A DNA stretch of 64,000 bases. Origin: Lachnospiraceae bacterium MD329 (GTDB lineage: Bacteria > Bacillota > Clostridia > UBA1381). This document shows, one piece after another, positions 1 through 9,800 of the stretch. A model generated the notes under the pieces. That model was given only the letters and a program-made list of their open reading frames with translations, did not search any database and was not told the DNA's origin. Each line of letters opens with the position of its first letter. Position 1 is the stretch's first letter. The stretch covers positions 62,001 to 126,000 of the forward strand of contig VIQV01000026.1 in assembly GCA_010206265.1 (NCBI GenBank). The letters run 5' to 3'. A program made the translations under genes and the position numbers.

Positions 1-1
1 T

Positions 2-3000
2 TATTATGCGCTTGCGGAGCGCGCCGCCGAAGCGCTTAAATGGTATCCGCATCCGATGTATGAATATATCATTAACTACCTTTATCCTAAAATTAATGAT
101 ATTATTAAGCGTGCTGACCTTATAGGTTTTGTCAGATCAATGCTTGATATAAGCGCAAGCGCAACTGCTGAGAACAGTGGTATGTTCCAGCCGAGTCAAT
201 GTATAGAGGGCGCGGGTTATTGCAGAACCCTGCTTGCCAAAATAGCGGAGTTTTCTTTTGAAACACAGTCTATTACATTAACCAAAAATTTTGTAAATAC
301 GGGTAAAGACTTATTGTATTCGTTTGACAGAGGAGAAACGTGGAACAGATGGACATATGAGGAAGGCGTTATTTCTCATAAGCTTACCCCGGAGGAAGTT
401 GCGCAGATAACAGACGCAAATGATATATATTGTAAATTTGATACCGCAAAATATTCACATATAATTCCAATATCGACAAATGCGATGCCTCCGACAAATA
501 AAACTACTAATATACCAAATGATGATGAAGATAAGTTCATAAATCTTCAAAAAGGCCTGGAGTATTCAACAGACGGAGGACAGACATGGAAGGACTTAAC
601 AAGTGAAGACGTGTTTGAAGGTAATGTTACTGTCTGGGTACGTAAAAAAGCGACAGGCGCGTTTCTTGCGGGTCCGCATTTTGTTGCTGAATTTACGGCT
701 GCAGATGATACTCCGGAGCGCAGATATTTAAGAATAAGCGGAAATGTAAAGCTTTCTGACAGCCCGGAGAGTATGAAAGCTAATCCGCCTAAAAATGCTA
801 TAGATACAAGAAAAGATACATTTTGGGAAAAGAAATATACTGTAGCGGTAATGGTGGATGAATCCGGTAATGTTGTTCCAACGTATGGCGATGAATTTAT
901 TTTTGAGATAAGTGACCCTCACTATGTGTCTGCGATAGGATATATTCCAAAGCTCAGAACTCCGGCTGAGGATGACGGAACAATAACAGGCTGTGAAGTA
1001 TATATAAGTAATGATAAAAAGACGTGGAAACTCGCGGGAAGTACAAATAACTGGGCATATGTTAAGAGTCCAAGTGATGAATTCCCACGTGAGCAGTATA
1101 TTGATTTTGACGAGCCGGCATATACTAAGTATGTAAAAATTAAGGTTACAAAAGCAGGTGTAAAGTTTTTCTCAAATTATAACAGAGGATATGCAACCGC
1201 GGCGGAATTTAAGCTGTATGAAAATCAGGTTTGTCCGGAAAAGACAGTTAAAGAGCTTAATCTTGAAATCGCTCCGGAAAAAACAAATTATAAGGTTGGC
1301 GACAGACTGGATTTAGACAGCATAACCGCGCGTCTTTTATATGATGACGGCACAACAAGTATTATTCCGGCAGGCGCGCTTGAATTGAGCGAAGATGTAT
1401 TTGACTCAACAGATATAAAAGAGGTTTTGGCGTCATATAACGGAATAGAAACAAGCTTTGCTGTTTCGGTATCAGCAAATGACAGAGAAGCGACAGCGAT
1501 TTCAGCAGTTACTATTTCTGATAGAAAATATTATGCGCAGGATGAGTTTGACAAGTCAAATGTATTAGTACAGGTAACAGACGGAACAAACAAATGGTAT
1601 TTGCTTCCTAATGAGTTTGAATTTGAAAATCCTGTTCTTGCGGAAGGTAGAAATACTTTAAAGGTAGTCCACAACGGTTTATCATCTAATTTTACCGTTA
1701 ATGCTGAAAAGGCTGTAAAGGAAATTCGTATTGACACAGACGAGAACTTTAAAACACAGTACTACATAGGCGATGCTATGGATTTAAGCGGAATGAGTAC
1801 GCATCTTGTTTATTCTGACGGAACAGAAAAAGTACTTAATGAGTCAGAATATAATATGGAATTATCAAAGGACGGAAATGTTCCGATAACCGGCGATATT
1901 TTTGCAAGAACGGCGGGAACAAAGACCATTAAAGCGTCGCTTAAGGATAAGGAAGAGATTAATACTGCTTTAGATATAACAGTATTTTCATATATTATGG
2001 ATGGAGAATTTACTTTTGAGGCATTGGCAGGAGAAACTGAATGTATGCTTACAGGTTTTACCCCGTCTGAAGATATAAGCGGAAGAAATGTGGAAATTCC
2101 GGATACTGTTACTGTAGGCGGATACGAGTATAAGGTTGTAAATATAACAAACGGAGCCTTTGCCAATACGCCTGAACTAGAAGCAGTTACTATTCCTGAG
2201 TCGGTAAAGACAATTGACGCAGGAGCGTTTAGCGCTTGTACAGCTCTTGAAAAAGTATATATGACTGACCATAAAACGCTTGATGGATTTGTATGTGATA
2301 AGGGAGCGTTTGCGGCGGTTCAAGACGGATATGTATATTTGCATCATACTCTTGCAAATTCTGAATCTCCGATTGAAGGATATAAGGTGGCAGGTATTTC
2401 CCAAGCGGCGGAGAGTATAATTGTTACACCGCCTGACAAAACAGAATATATCTTAGGTGAGGATTTTGACAAAAAGGGTATGGTTGTTACGGTTGTTTTA
2501 CCTGATGGCAGCAAAGTTAATACAAATGCATATTCTATGCGCGGATATTACCCGACAATAACAGGAGAACAGACGATAACAATTACTCTGGATGGCTCAA
2601 AGATAAAGCAGACTTTTAAGGTAAATGTCAACTTCCCGGAAGTGACGATAGAAAAATCACCGGTAGGTGATACATATGCAGTTGGAGATGAAATAAATCC
2701 AATAAAGGTTATAGCGTCATCAGAAAACAATAATGCATTATCATATCAGTGGTACAGAAGTGAAACAGAGGAAAAGAACGGTACTGCGATTACCGGCGCG
2801 ACAAAAGCTGAATATATACCTGAACAGGACGGATATTATTATGCTGCCGTATATGTTAAAGATAAAAATAATAAGGTAAGTGAAAGTATATATTCGGATT
2901 CCGCACATATAATGATTGGAGATTATGAGGCTATTAACGGTACAAATGGCTATGATTCTCTAAAAAAAGCAATAGACAATGCGCCTGAAAATTCAACTAT

Positions 3001-5875
3001 ACGCGTATGCAAGGATATTGAAGTTAATGATACGATAGCAGTGTCAGGAAAGAAGTTTACAATAGACGGTCAGGGACATACACTGAGCCGCGGAAGTGAG
3101 TATAAAAAATCATTTATTCTTATGACCGATCAATCTGCCATTACATTAAAAAATATTATCTTTGACGGCGGCGCAGTATGGACAGGAGAAGAGGACCCTG
3201 TTGTTAAGCGCGGATTAACTAACAGTGGTTTGACGGCTACAGCTCCGTTTATACTGTCATACGCAGGGACTGAGCTTATACTTTCAGACGGCGCGATTAT
3301 GCAGAATAACTATAATACAGGAACTGTTGGAAATAATGCAGAACAAATCCTTGATGATAACCTGACAGGCGGAGCAATATGGGGAATTGACTCTACTATT
3401 ACTATGAATGGAGGTGTTATTCGTAATAATGCGTCAACGGTATTCGGTTCAGCAATGTATATACGAGGTAACAATTCATCTGTAATAACTATTTATGACG
3501 GTGAGATTACAGGAAATAATGGTTTGGAGAAGTCAAGAACCTCTGCGATTTGTGCGGATAATAATACAAGTGTTAATGTTCAGAACGGTATATTTAGTAA
3601 CAATAAAGGCGGTACTGAAGGCGGAGTGTTCTGGATGGGTAAAAAAACACTTATAATAAGTGGCGGAACGTTTGAAAATAACTCTTCATCCGGTAATGGC
3701 GGCGTGGTATATTTCAATCAGGGCGGTGACGCTGTTAACCTTACGCTGACAAACGGAGTATTCAGAAATAACAGAGCTGCACAGGATGGCGGAGCGTTAT
3801 TCTGTGGTAATTTAGCAAAAGTTTCAGGATGTACTTTTGAAAATAATACAGCCGGAAGAAATGGCGGAGCTGTATGGATTAACAAAGAGGGAATTTCTTT
3901 AACTAGTAATACATTTACCGACAATACGGCGGTAAATGGCGGAGCTGTATGGTCGGGAAATGCTGTTACAACATCAAGTGATAAGTTTATCGGCAACAGT
4001 GCTGAAAAAGGAGACGCGATTTATATAAACGGTAGTCGTCAGCTTACAATTGGTAATGTTGATACTATTCAGGATATTTATTTACAGACGTTAGTGCCTG
4101 TTAAGCTGACAGGTATGAATTATGATAATAAACATCTGTCAATTATTACAGGCAGCGAAATTACTAATGATATGAAAATCGCATATGCACAATATGCCCC
4201 GCCTGTAGATATTCGTGTAAACGGATATAAGGCAGAATATATAAGGGATGAAGATGGAAATCTTGTAGGTGAAACTAAAGGTTATCCTATGAAAGCTGTC
4301 GTAGCGCTGAGAGTAGTATACAACAAGGACGGCGGAAAGATTGACAACGAGTGGCAGTATACGATATACAATACAGGTACGCCTTTGACACTTCCAGAGC
4401 CGCATAAGGACGGATATAACTTCGCAGGCTGGTTTGATAATGCTGAACTTACGGGTACAGCAGTGACGGAAATCGGAGCAAGTGAAACAGAAGACAAGAC
4501 ATTCTGGGCTAAATGGACTGTGGCTGAATATTCTGTAAACCTGAATGTAAATGGCGGTACAGTTTCGGATACACTGAACAAATATACATATGGAGAAGGC
4601 GCTGTACTTCCTGTTCCTGAAAAGAACGGTTACAATTTCGCAGGCTGGTTTGACAATGCTGAATGTGAAGGCGCTATGGTTACGGAAATCACAGCAAAAG
4701 ATTTTGGTAATAAAGAATACTGGGCTAAATGGGCAGAAAACGGATATTCTGTAACGCTTAATACAAACGGCGGTATGCTTGCTGAGAATTTAACTGAATA
4801 TACATATGGAGAAGGCGCAGTTCTGCCTGTTCCGTCAAGAGATAATTACACATTTGAGGGTTGGTTTGACAATGCTGAATGTGAAGGTACGGCAGTAACA
4901 GAAATCAGCGCACAAGACACGGGTAACAAGGTATATTGGGCTAAATGGAAGATAAACGAGTATGTAATAAGATTTGTAAATTATAATAACAGATTATTAC
5001 AGCAAACCAATGTGGAATTTGGAAAGCACCCTGAATATACAGGCGCAGTACCTGAGAAAGATGCAGAAGATAAGTATACTTATACATTTGCCGGATGGAG
5101 TCCTGAAATCACATCGGTAACAGGAGATACGACATATACAGCTCAGTTTAATGCTGTCCCGAGAGTTTACAGCTTAATGCTGAATCTTGACGAGGGAATA
5201 CTTGATAATGAGGAAGCCTATATGGAATACACCTGCGGCACAGGTGTGGCGCTTCCGACACCGCGTAAGGATGACTTCTATTTTGTTGGCTGGTATGACA
5301 ATGAAGATTACAGCGGTGAACCGATTAATGCTGTAACAGCAGAGGATTTTGGTGATAAAGCATTCTGGGCTAAATGGACGCAGGAGGCGCCGACTGCATT
5401 TAAAATAACCTTTGTGAATTATGACAATACCGAGCTTTGGAGCGGTGATGTTGAAGTCGGAGTAATTCCTCAATATAACGGTAGTGAGCCGAAGAGAGAA
5501 TCTGACGATAAGTATTCCTACAGATTTATCGGCTGGGATAAAGAACTTTCAGAGGTTACTGAAATAACTACTTATGTAGCACAGTTTGAGAGAACTCCTA
5601 TTGATTATTTTGTGGAATATACAAATAACGGTAATGCACTGGTAGGTGCACCTGAGGCAGGAGAATATGACGTGATATTTGCGGCATATGATTTATATAA
5701 TGGTCTTGTAGGTGTTAAAAAGGTTCACACAGTGTTTGACGATACAGGAGAAAAAACTGTAGAATCTGAAAACTTTAGTATAGACGGTGCAGTAAAAGTA
5801 AAGGTTATGCTTTGGGATAGTCTTGACAGTATGATACCAATATGTAAAGCAGCTGAAAAGATTATAACAGAATAA
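2..5875 (+). CDS. Giant modular secreted surface protein, 5' end outside the window
   Basis: The frame is open from the first bases of the window, so the true start and any signal peptide lie upstream; about 1957 residues are visible. In order: an unassigned part with two copies of a module containing YS.D.G.TW (about 300-460 and 545-690); a discoidin/F5-8-like domain (about 716-1225); several bacterial Ig-like domains (1255-1990 and 2415-2640) interrupted by a BspA-type leucine-rich segment (2005-2300); a right-handed beta-helix with polymorphic-outer-membrane-type repeats such as FENNTA and NGGAVW (2930-4230); six InlB B-repeat/Flg_new modules (4310-5600); and a final domain containing VKVMLWDSLDSM. 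This C-terminal signature is familiar to me from secreted clostridial polysaccharide-acting proteins. The architecture suggests binding to glycans or host or plant material at the cell surface. Any catalytic domain would be in the missing N-terminus, and I cannot name it. Confidence 0.85.
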   Translation, partial: YYALAERAAEALKWYPHPMYEYIINYLYPKINDIIKRADLIGFVRSMLDISASATAENSGMFQPSQCIEGAGYCRTLLAKIAEFSFETQSITLTKNFVNTGKDLLYSFDRGETWNRWTYEEGVISHKLTPEEVAQITDANDIYCKFDTAKYSHIIPISTNAMPPTNKTTNIPNDDEDKFINLQKGLEYSTDGGQTWKDLTSEDVFEGNVTVWVRKKATGAFLAGPHFVAEFTAADDTPERRYLRISGNVKLSDSPESMKANPPKNAIDTRKDTFWEKKYTVAVMVDESGNVVPTYGDEFIFEISDPHYVSAIGYIPKLRTPAEDDGTITGCEVYISNDKKTWKLAGSTNNWAYVKSPSDEFPREQYIDFDEPAYTKYVKIKVTKAGVKFFSNYNRGYATAAEFKLYENQVCPEKTVKELNLEIAPEKTNYKVGDRLDLDSITARLLYDDGTTSIIPAGALELSEDVFDSTDIKEVLASYNGIETSFAVSVSANDREATAISAVTISDRKYYAQDEFDKSNVLVQVTDGTNKWYLLPNEFEFENPVLAEGRNTLKVVHNGLSSNFTVNAEKAVKEIRIDTDENFKTQYYIGDAMDLSGMSTHLVYSDGTEKVLNESEYNMELSKDGNVPITGDIFARTAGTKTIKASLKDKEEINTALDITVFSYIMDGEFTFEALAGETECMLTGFTPSEDISGRNVEIPDTVTVGGYEYKVVNITNGAFANTPELEAVTIPESVKTIDAGAFSACTALEKVYMTDHKTLDGFVCDKGAFAAVQDGYVYLHHTLANSESPIEGYKVAGISQAAESIIVTPPDKTEYILGEDFDKKGMVVTVVLPDGSKVNTNAYSMRGYYPTITGEQTITITLDGSKIKQTFKVNVNFPEVTIEKSPVGDTYAVGDEINPIKVIASSENNNALSYQWYRSETEEKNGTAITGATKAEYIPEQDGYYYAAVYVKDKNNKVSESIYSDSAHIMIGDYEAINGTNGYDSLKKAIDNAPENSTIRVCKDIEVNDTIAVSGKKFTIDGQGHTLSRGSEYKKSFILMTDQSAITLKNIIFDGGAVWTGEEDPVVKRGLTNSGLTATAPFILSYAGTELILSDGAIMQNNYNTGTVGNNAEQILDDNLTGGAIWGIDSTITMNGGVIRNNASTVFGSAMYIRGNNSSVITIYDGEITGNNGLEKSRTSAICADNNTSVNVQNGIFSNNKGGTEGGVFWMGKKTLIISGGTFENNSSSGNGGVVYFNQGGDAVNLTLTNGVFRNNRAAQDGGALFCGNLAKVSGCTFENNTAGRNGGAVWINKEGISLTSNTFTDNTAVNGGAVWSGNAVTTSSDKFIGNSAEKGDAIYINGSRQLTIGNVDTIQDIYLQTLVPVKLTGMNYDNKHLSIITGSEITNDMKIAYAQYAPPVDIRVNGYKAEYIRDEDGNLVGETKGYPMKAVVALRVVYNKDGGKIDNEWQYTIYNTGTPLTLPEPHKDGYNFAGWFDNAELTGTAVTEIGASETEDKTFWAKWTVAEYSVNLNVNGGTVSDTLNKYTYGEGAVLPVPEKNGYNFAGWFDNAECEGAMVTEITAKDFGNKEYWAKWAENGYSVTLNTNGGMLAENLTEYTYGEGAVLPVPSRDNYTFEGWFDNAECEGTAVTEISAQDTGNKVYWAKWKINEYVIRFVNYNNRLLQQTNVEFGKHPEYTGAVPEKDAEDKYTYTFAGWSPEITSVTGDTTYTAQFNAVPRVYSLMLNLDEGILDNEEAYMEYTCGTGVALPTPRKDDFYFVGWYDNEDYSGEPINAVTAEDFGDKAFWAKWTQEAPTAFKITFVNYDNTELWSGDVEVGVIPQYNGSEPKRESDDKYSYRFIGWDKELSEVTEITTYVAQFERTPIDYFVEYTNNGNALVGAPEAGEYDVIFAAYDLYNGLVGVKKVHTVFDDTGEKTVESENFSIDGAVKVKVMLWDSLDSMIPICKAAEKIITE
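4310..5600 (+). repeat. Six tandem InlB B-repeat / Flg_new modules inside the giant surface protein
   Basis: The encoded modules share the core FAGWFDNAE...AKW or a shorter FAGW..E variant. Three copies (about 4400-4940) are very similar and reuse DNA such as the run encoding YTYGEGAVLPVP, which indicates recent internal duplication. Two copies (around 4965-5155 and 5400-5595) are of a shorter FVNYDN-type subfamily. Such beta-grasp repeats are common stalk modules in secreted Firmicutes proteins. Confidence 0.8.
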
Positions 5876-5899
5876 TTCCAGTGATTGATTAAAAAAGAA

Positions 5900-5939
5900 A
5901 AGTTACGCAGGATTAAATGTAATCTTGCGTAACTTTTTT
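5900..5939. terminator. Bidirectional intrinsic terminator
   Basis: A 16-bp stem, AAGTTACGCAGGATTA (5900-5915) paired with 5920-5935 with one G-T pair, has a 4-nt loop. It is flanked by an A-run on the left and a T-run on the right, so it can stop the giant protein transcript (+) and the AraC gene (-). The AraC stop codon sits in the T-run. Confidence 0.85.
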
Positions 5940-6720
5940 ATAGTATACTTTGTTCATACTCTTTAGGCGTCATATGCATAATATTTTTAAATACACGGCA
6001 AAAATACGGGGTTGAATTATAGCCGCACAAAATAGCCGTTTGAGTTATATTATGCCTGCCGCGGCGAAGTATTTCACAGGCGTTATTTATTCGTATACTG
6101 TTAAGATAGTCTGATATGGTAACTCCTGTTTCTTTTTTGAAAAGCTGACACAGGTATGGTTTTGATATATGGATATTGTCAGCAATATCATCAAGCCCTG
6201 AAATACTTGCGTAATTTCCTCTTATGTATTCAAGAATATTATCTGTTGTTTTTAAAGGCGCGTTTGTAATTATTGTTTTTAAATTTCTTTTATCCGTTAA
6301 AAGTGTAATAATTTCAGCGGTGTGAATACTTGCGTATTCAATATTTTTTTCTATTCTTTTTATTAGATAGAGAAGTTGTTCAAATATATTGTCCGTAACT
6401 GCAATTTTATTGTTGTCAAAAGGTTCCGAAAGTGACTTTGCAAGCTTATCAGAGAAATGTGACAATAAATATTCATTTGTAAAATGTATTGAATAACGGT
6501 CGTGCAAATTCTCACCGACATTTTTATGAACCATATCCGGCTTTAGCAGTACAATTTCTTTTTCATTTACGTCAATGAGTTTATCGTCAACAAGCAGAGT
6601 GGTCATTCCTTTTACAACAATGAAAAGTTCATATGACTGGTGATAGTGCAGAGGGAAATCTGATGTTTTAGGCTGTGTTTCACGGTTCAAAATAAATCCG
6701 TCAATAGAAATCTTACCCAT
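5938..6720 (-). CDS. AraC-family transcriptional regulator
   Basis: 260 residues with the usual two-part layout. The N-terminal cupin-like ligand domain (about 10-140) has HYHQSYELFIVVKG typical of AraC-type sugar sensors. The C-terminal tandem helix-turn-helix (about 165-258) has HISKPYLCQLFKKETG for the first HTH and CGYNSTPYFCRVFK for the second. It is divergent from the GH115 alpha-glucuronidase with a 130-bp shared regulatory region, so it probably controls that gene in response to a xylan-derived sugar. The latter is inference from position. The start is supported by an AAGGAG site 8-13 bases upstream. Confidence 0.9.
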   Translation of the reverse strand: MGKISIDGFILNRETQPKTSDFPLHYHQSYELFIVVKGMTTLLVDDKLIDVNEKEIVLLKPDMVHKNVGENLHDRYSIHFTNEYLLSHFSDKLAKSLSEPFDNNKIAVTDNIFEQLLYLIKRIEKNIEYASIHTAEIITLLTDKRNLKTIITNAPLKTTDNILEYIRGNYASISGLDDIADNIHISKPYLCQLFKKETGVTISDYLNSIRINNACEILRRGRHNITQTAILCGYNSTPYFCRVFKNIMHMTPKEYEQSIL

Positions 6721-6752
6721 TAAAGTGTTCTCCTTTCAGCAATTATAATAAT

Positions 6753-6781
6753 ATAGTACAATAAATTTATAAAGATTGCAA
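6753..6781 (-). promoter_or_regulatory. Sigma-A promoter of the AraC gene
   Basis: On the minus strand TTGCAA (6776-6781), 17-bp spacer, TACTAT (6753-6758). It lies about 33 bases upstream of the AraC start codon. Confidence 0.55.
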
Positions 6782-6821
6782 TATAGTTATATAAATTTTA
6801 ATTAAATTATGTTAAAATATA

Positions 6822-6843
6822 TATAATATTAAATTCGGGGAGG
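6822..6843 (+). promoter_or_regulatory. Likely -10 box and RBS of the GH115 gene
   Basis: A perfect TATAAT at 6822-6827 has no good -35 box at 16-18 bp, as expected for an activator-dependent promoter next to an AraC gene. GGGGAGG (6837-6843) is a strong RBS 7 bases before ATG 6851. If the -10 is real the leader is very short, so the promoter call is tentative. Confidence 0.4.
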
Positions 6844-6850
6844 AATACCT

Positions 6851-9800
6851 ATGTTCAGAAAAAGTATTGCTGCAGTTATATCCGCTGTAATGTTATTGGC
6901 TATGTTTACCGCTTTTACAGTTTCGGCGGAAAATACGGTAAACGACGCGGCAGTGTCGGGTTATGTGTCAATGACAAATGAAAACGGGGGACTGGAACTT
7001 GCAGGCGCAGACAAAGTACCGACTATATATGTTGACGACAGTGATTTTGAAGGCGTTGTACGCGCGGTTGATGATTTAAAAGACGACATTAAAACTGTAA
7101 CAGGAGTTACAGGTACCATAACAAATAAAATCAAAAGCAAATTTCGGGGCGGAAATGTAGATGGTATTTCGATATCAGACGATGGTATGTATGTAATTCT
7201 TACTGAAGCTGTTGCGGAAAATGCAGAATGCTACATAGCGGTATACGGACGCGGCGGGATTCTTACCAATGTTGTGAAGGCAGACAGACGTTTGAATGAC
7301 GAGCATATTATGGACGGCTTTGAATTTGACACCGTTCTGCAAAAACCTGCAGGCGGTGATATGAAAGCCTTTATATGGCGGGATATGGAGCCTGTTACAG
7401 ATGTAAAAAAACTGCAATATTCGAGTGTTACATTTATACTTGACGATGTTGATGTTATAGTCGGAACAGTTGGTGAAAGTGAGGTTATTGACAATCTTGC
7501 TCAGAATGAAAGACTTGACGTAAGTGAAATTGAAGGTCAATGGGAAAGCTTTACTATACAGAACGTTGACAATACTCTTGTTATTGCCGGAAGTGACAAG
7601 CGCGGTACAATTTACGGTGTTTATGATTTGTGTGAAAAAATCGGAGTTTCACCGTGGAACTTCTGGGCTGATACCGTTTCGGGTCACGCCGATAACCTTT
7701 ACATAAACCTTCCCGACGGCGGATATACAGAGGGCGAACCGAGCGTTCAGTATAGAGGTATATTTTTAAATGATGAATTTAATATGTCTGAGTGGTCAAA
7801 ATCAATGGGCACTACAGGTAAAAATATGAATAATGAAACCTATGAAAAAATATTTGAACTTCTGCTTCGTTTAAAGGCAAATTACTTATGGCCTGCAATG
7901 CATACATATTCAACAGCATTTAATATAACTGAAAATAATGCCGCGCTTGCGGACAAATACGGTATTGTTATGGGTTCTTCTCACGCCGAGCCGCTTTTAC
8001 GGAATAATCTCGGTGAACTATACGATTATCAGGAGAAATGGAAAGCTAAGGCAGAAAATGCCGGTAAAGCGTTAAATACTAAAACTGCTGACGGTAAAAC
8101 CACAATAAAAGATGACGCAAACCGTACAGTTGCCTATATGTGGACAGACAAGGACAACGATGGAAATACAGTATCAAATAAAGAATTTTTAACAGATTAC
8201 TGGCGCGCACGAGCAAAGGCTAACAGCAATTATGAAAATACATATACTCTCGGTATGCGAGGTGTACACGACGGTGGTTTCAGCACAAATATGAATAGTC
8301 AAACTGCTATGAAAGAAATTCTTGAAACACAGACTCAGATTTTAAAAGATGAGGTTGTAAAGACGGGACAGGATATTTCAGATATTCCTCAGGTGTTTAT
8401 TCCATACAAAGAAATGCTTGATATGTATAACAAGGGTCTGGAAATTCCCGATTATGTAACGCTTATGTGGCCAGATGATAACTTCGGCTATATTCGTCAG
8501 CTGCCTACGGAAACAGAGCGCCAAAGGAGCGGCGGAGCAGGTATTTATTATCATCTGTCATACTACGGCAGACCGACAAGCTATTTATGGCTCAGTACAA
8601 CATCACCTGCGCAAATTCGCGAGGAAATGACAAAAGCATATGATATGGGCGCGCAGAAAATATGGATTGCCAATGTTGGCGATTTAAAGCCTGCCGAAAC
8701 TGAAATTGAATATTTCCTTGACCTTGCGCGTGATATTGATACAATAAAAAATACGGAAATCAGTGATTGGCTTGCAGAAAATGCAAAGCGTGATTTTGCT
8801 TTTGACGATGTAAAAGCGGCGGAATATTCAGACATTAAGATGGGTTATTATAAAAATACGTCTTCAAAACGTCCTGAGCATTTTGTAAAAGGTTTGTTCA
8901 GCACAGAATTTGGTGATGAGGGTCAGAAACTTGTTGATAATTATAATGTTTTAGAGAGGCGCGCGCAGACGCTTTATGACTCTCTTTCGGAGGATAAAAA
9001 GCCGTCATTCTATGAGCTTATGTTATATCCATTAAAGGGCGCAAAGAATATGGCTGAAAAATATGTGTATTCAGATAAAGCGAACTGTTATGCCGAAATG
9101 GGCTATGGAGCGGCGGTAAATAAATATGCAAAACTGTCTGATGACGCATATCAGAGAGTGGTTGAAGATACGGCAGAATATACTTCAATGCTTAACGGTA
9201 AATGGGATAAGATGATGAATCCGTACCAGACGCGCCTGACAGGCAGTTTCGGAGGAACTATAACAGGAAAGCTAAGCAATCCGGAAGTTTCACAGCTGCC
9301 GTATACAAATATGGAAATAGCGGCTGAAAATAATGGTGTCTTATCGTTTACAAAGTATTCAACCGAGGCAAAGTATATTGATATTATAAATACAGGTACA
9401 GGTTCTTTTGAATGGACGGCAGAAACAAGTGCTGATTGGATAAACATTAATAAAACAAGCGGAATTGTTGCTGATGACGATAGAATTTATGTCGGAATTG
9501 ACCCGTTAAGGGCAGGAAACGGAGAAAGTAATGCAGAGATAATTTTTAGACGCAGACTTGGCGGTGCAGATATTCAGACGGCAAGTGTTACTGTAACATT
9601 TGAAAATGCTGATGTTTCGGTGACAGAGGAAAAGACGTATATAGAAAATGACGGTTATGTATCTATTGAAGCCGAGCATTATTCAAACAGCGTTAAGAAT
9701 GGCGAATATGAATGGAGAGTTGAAAAAGACTTCGGCAGAAACGGCGGCAGCGTAAAGATTTATCCTGACACAGCGGCAGCGGTTTCGGTGCCTAACAAGA

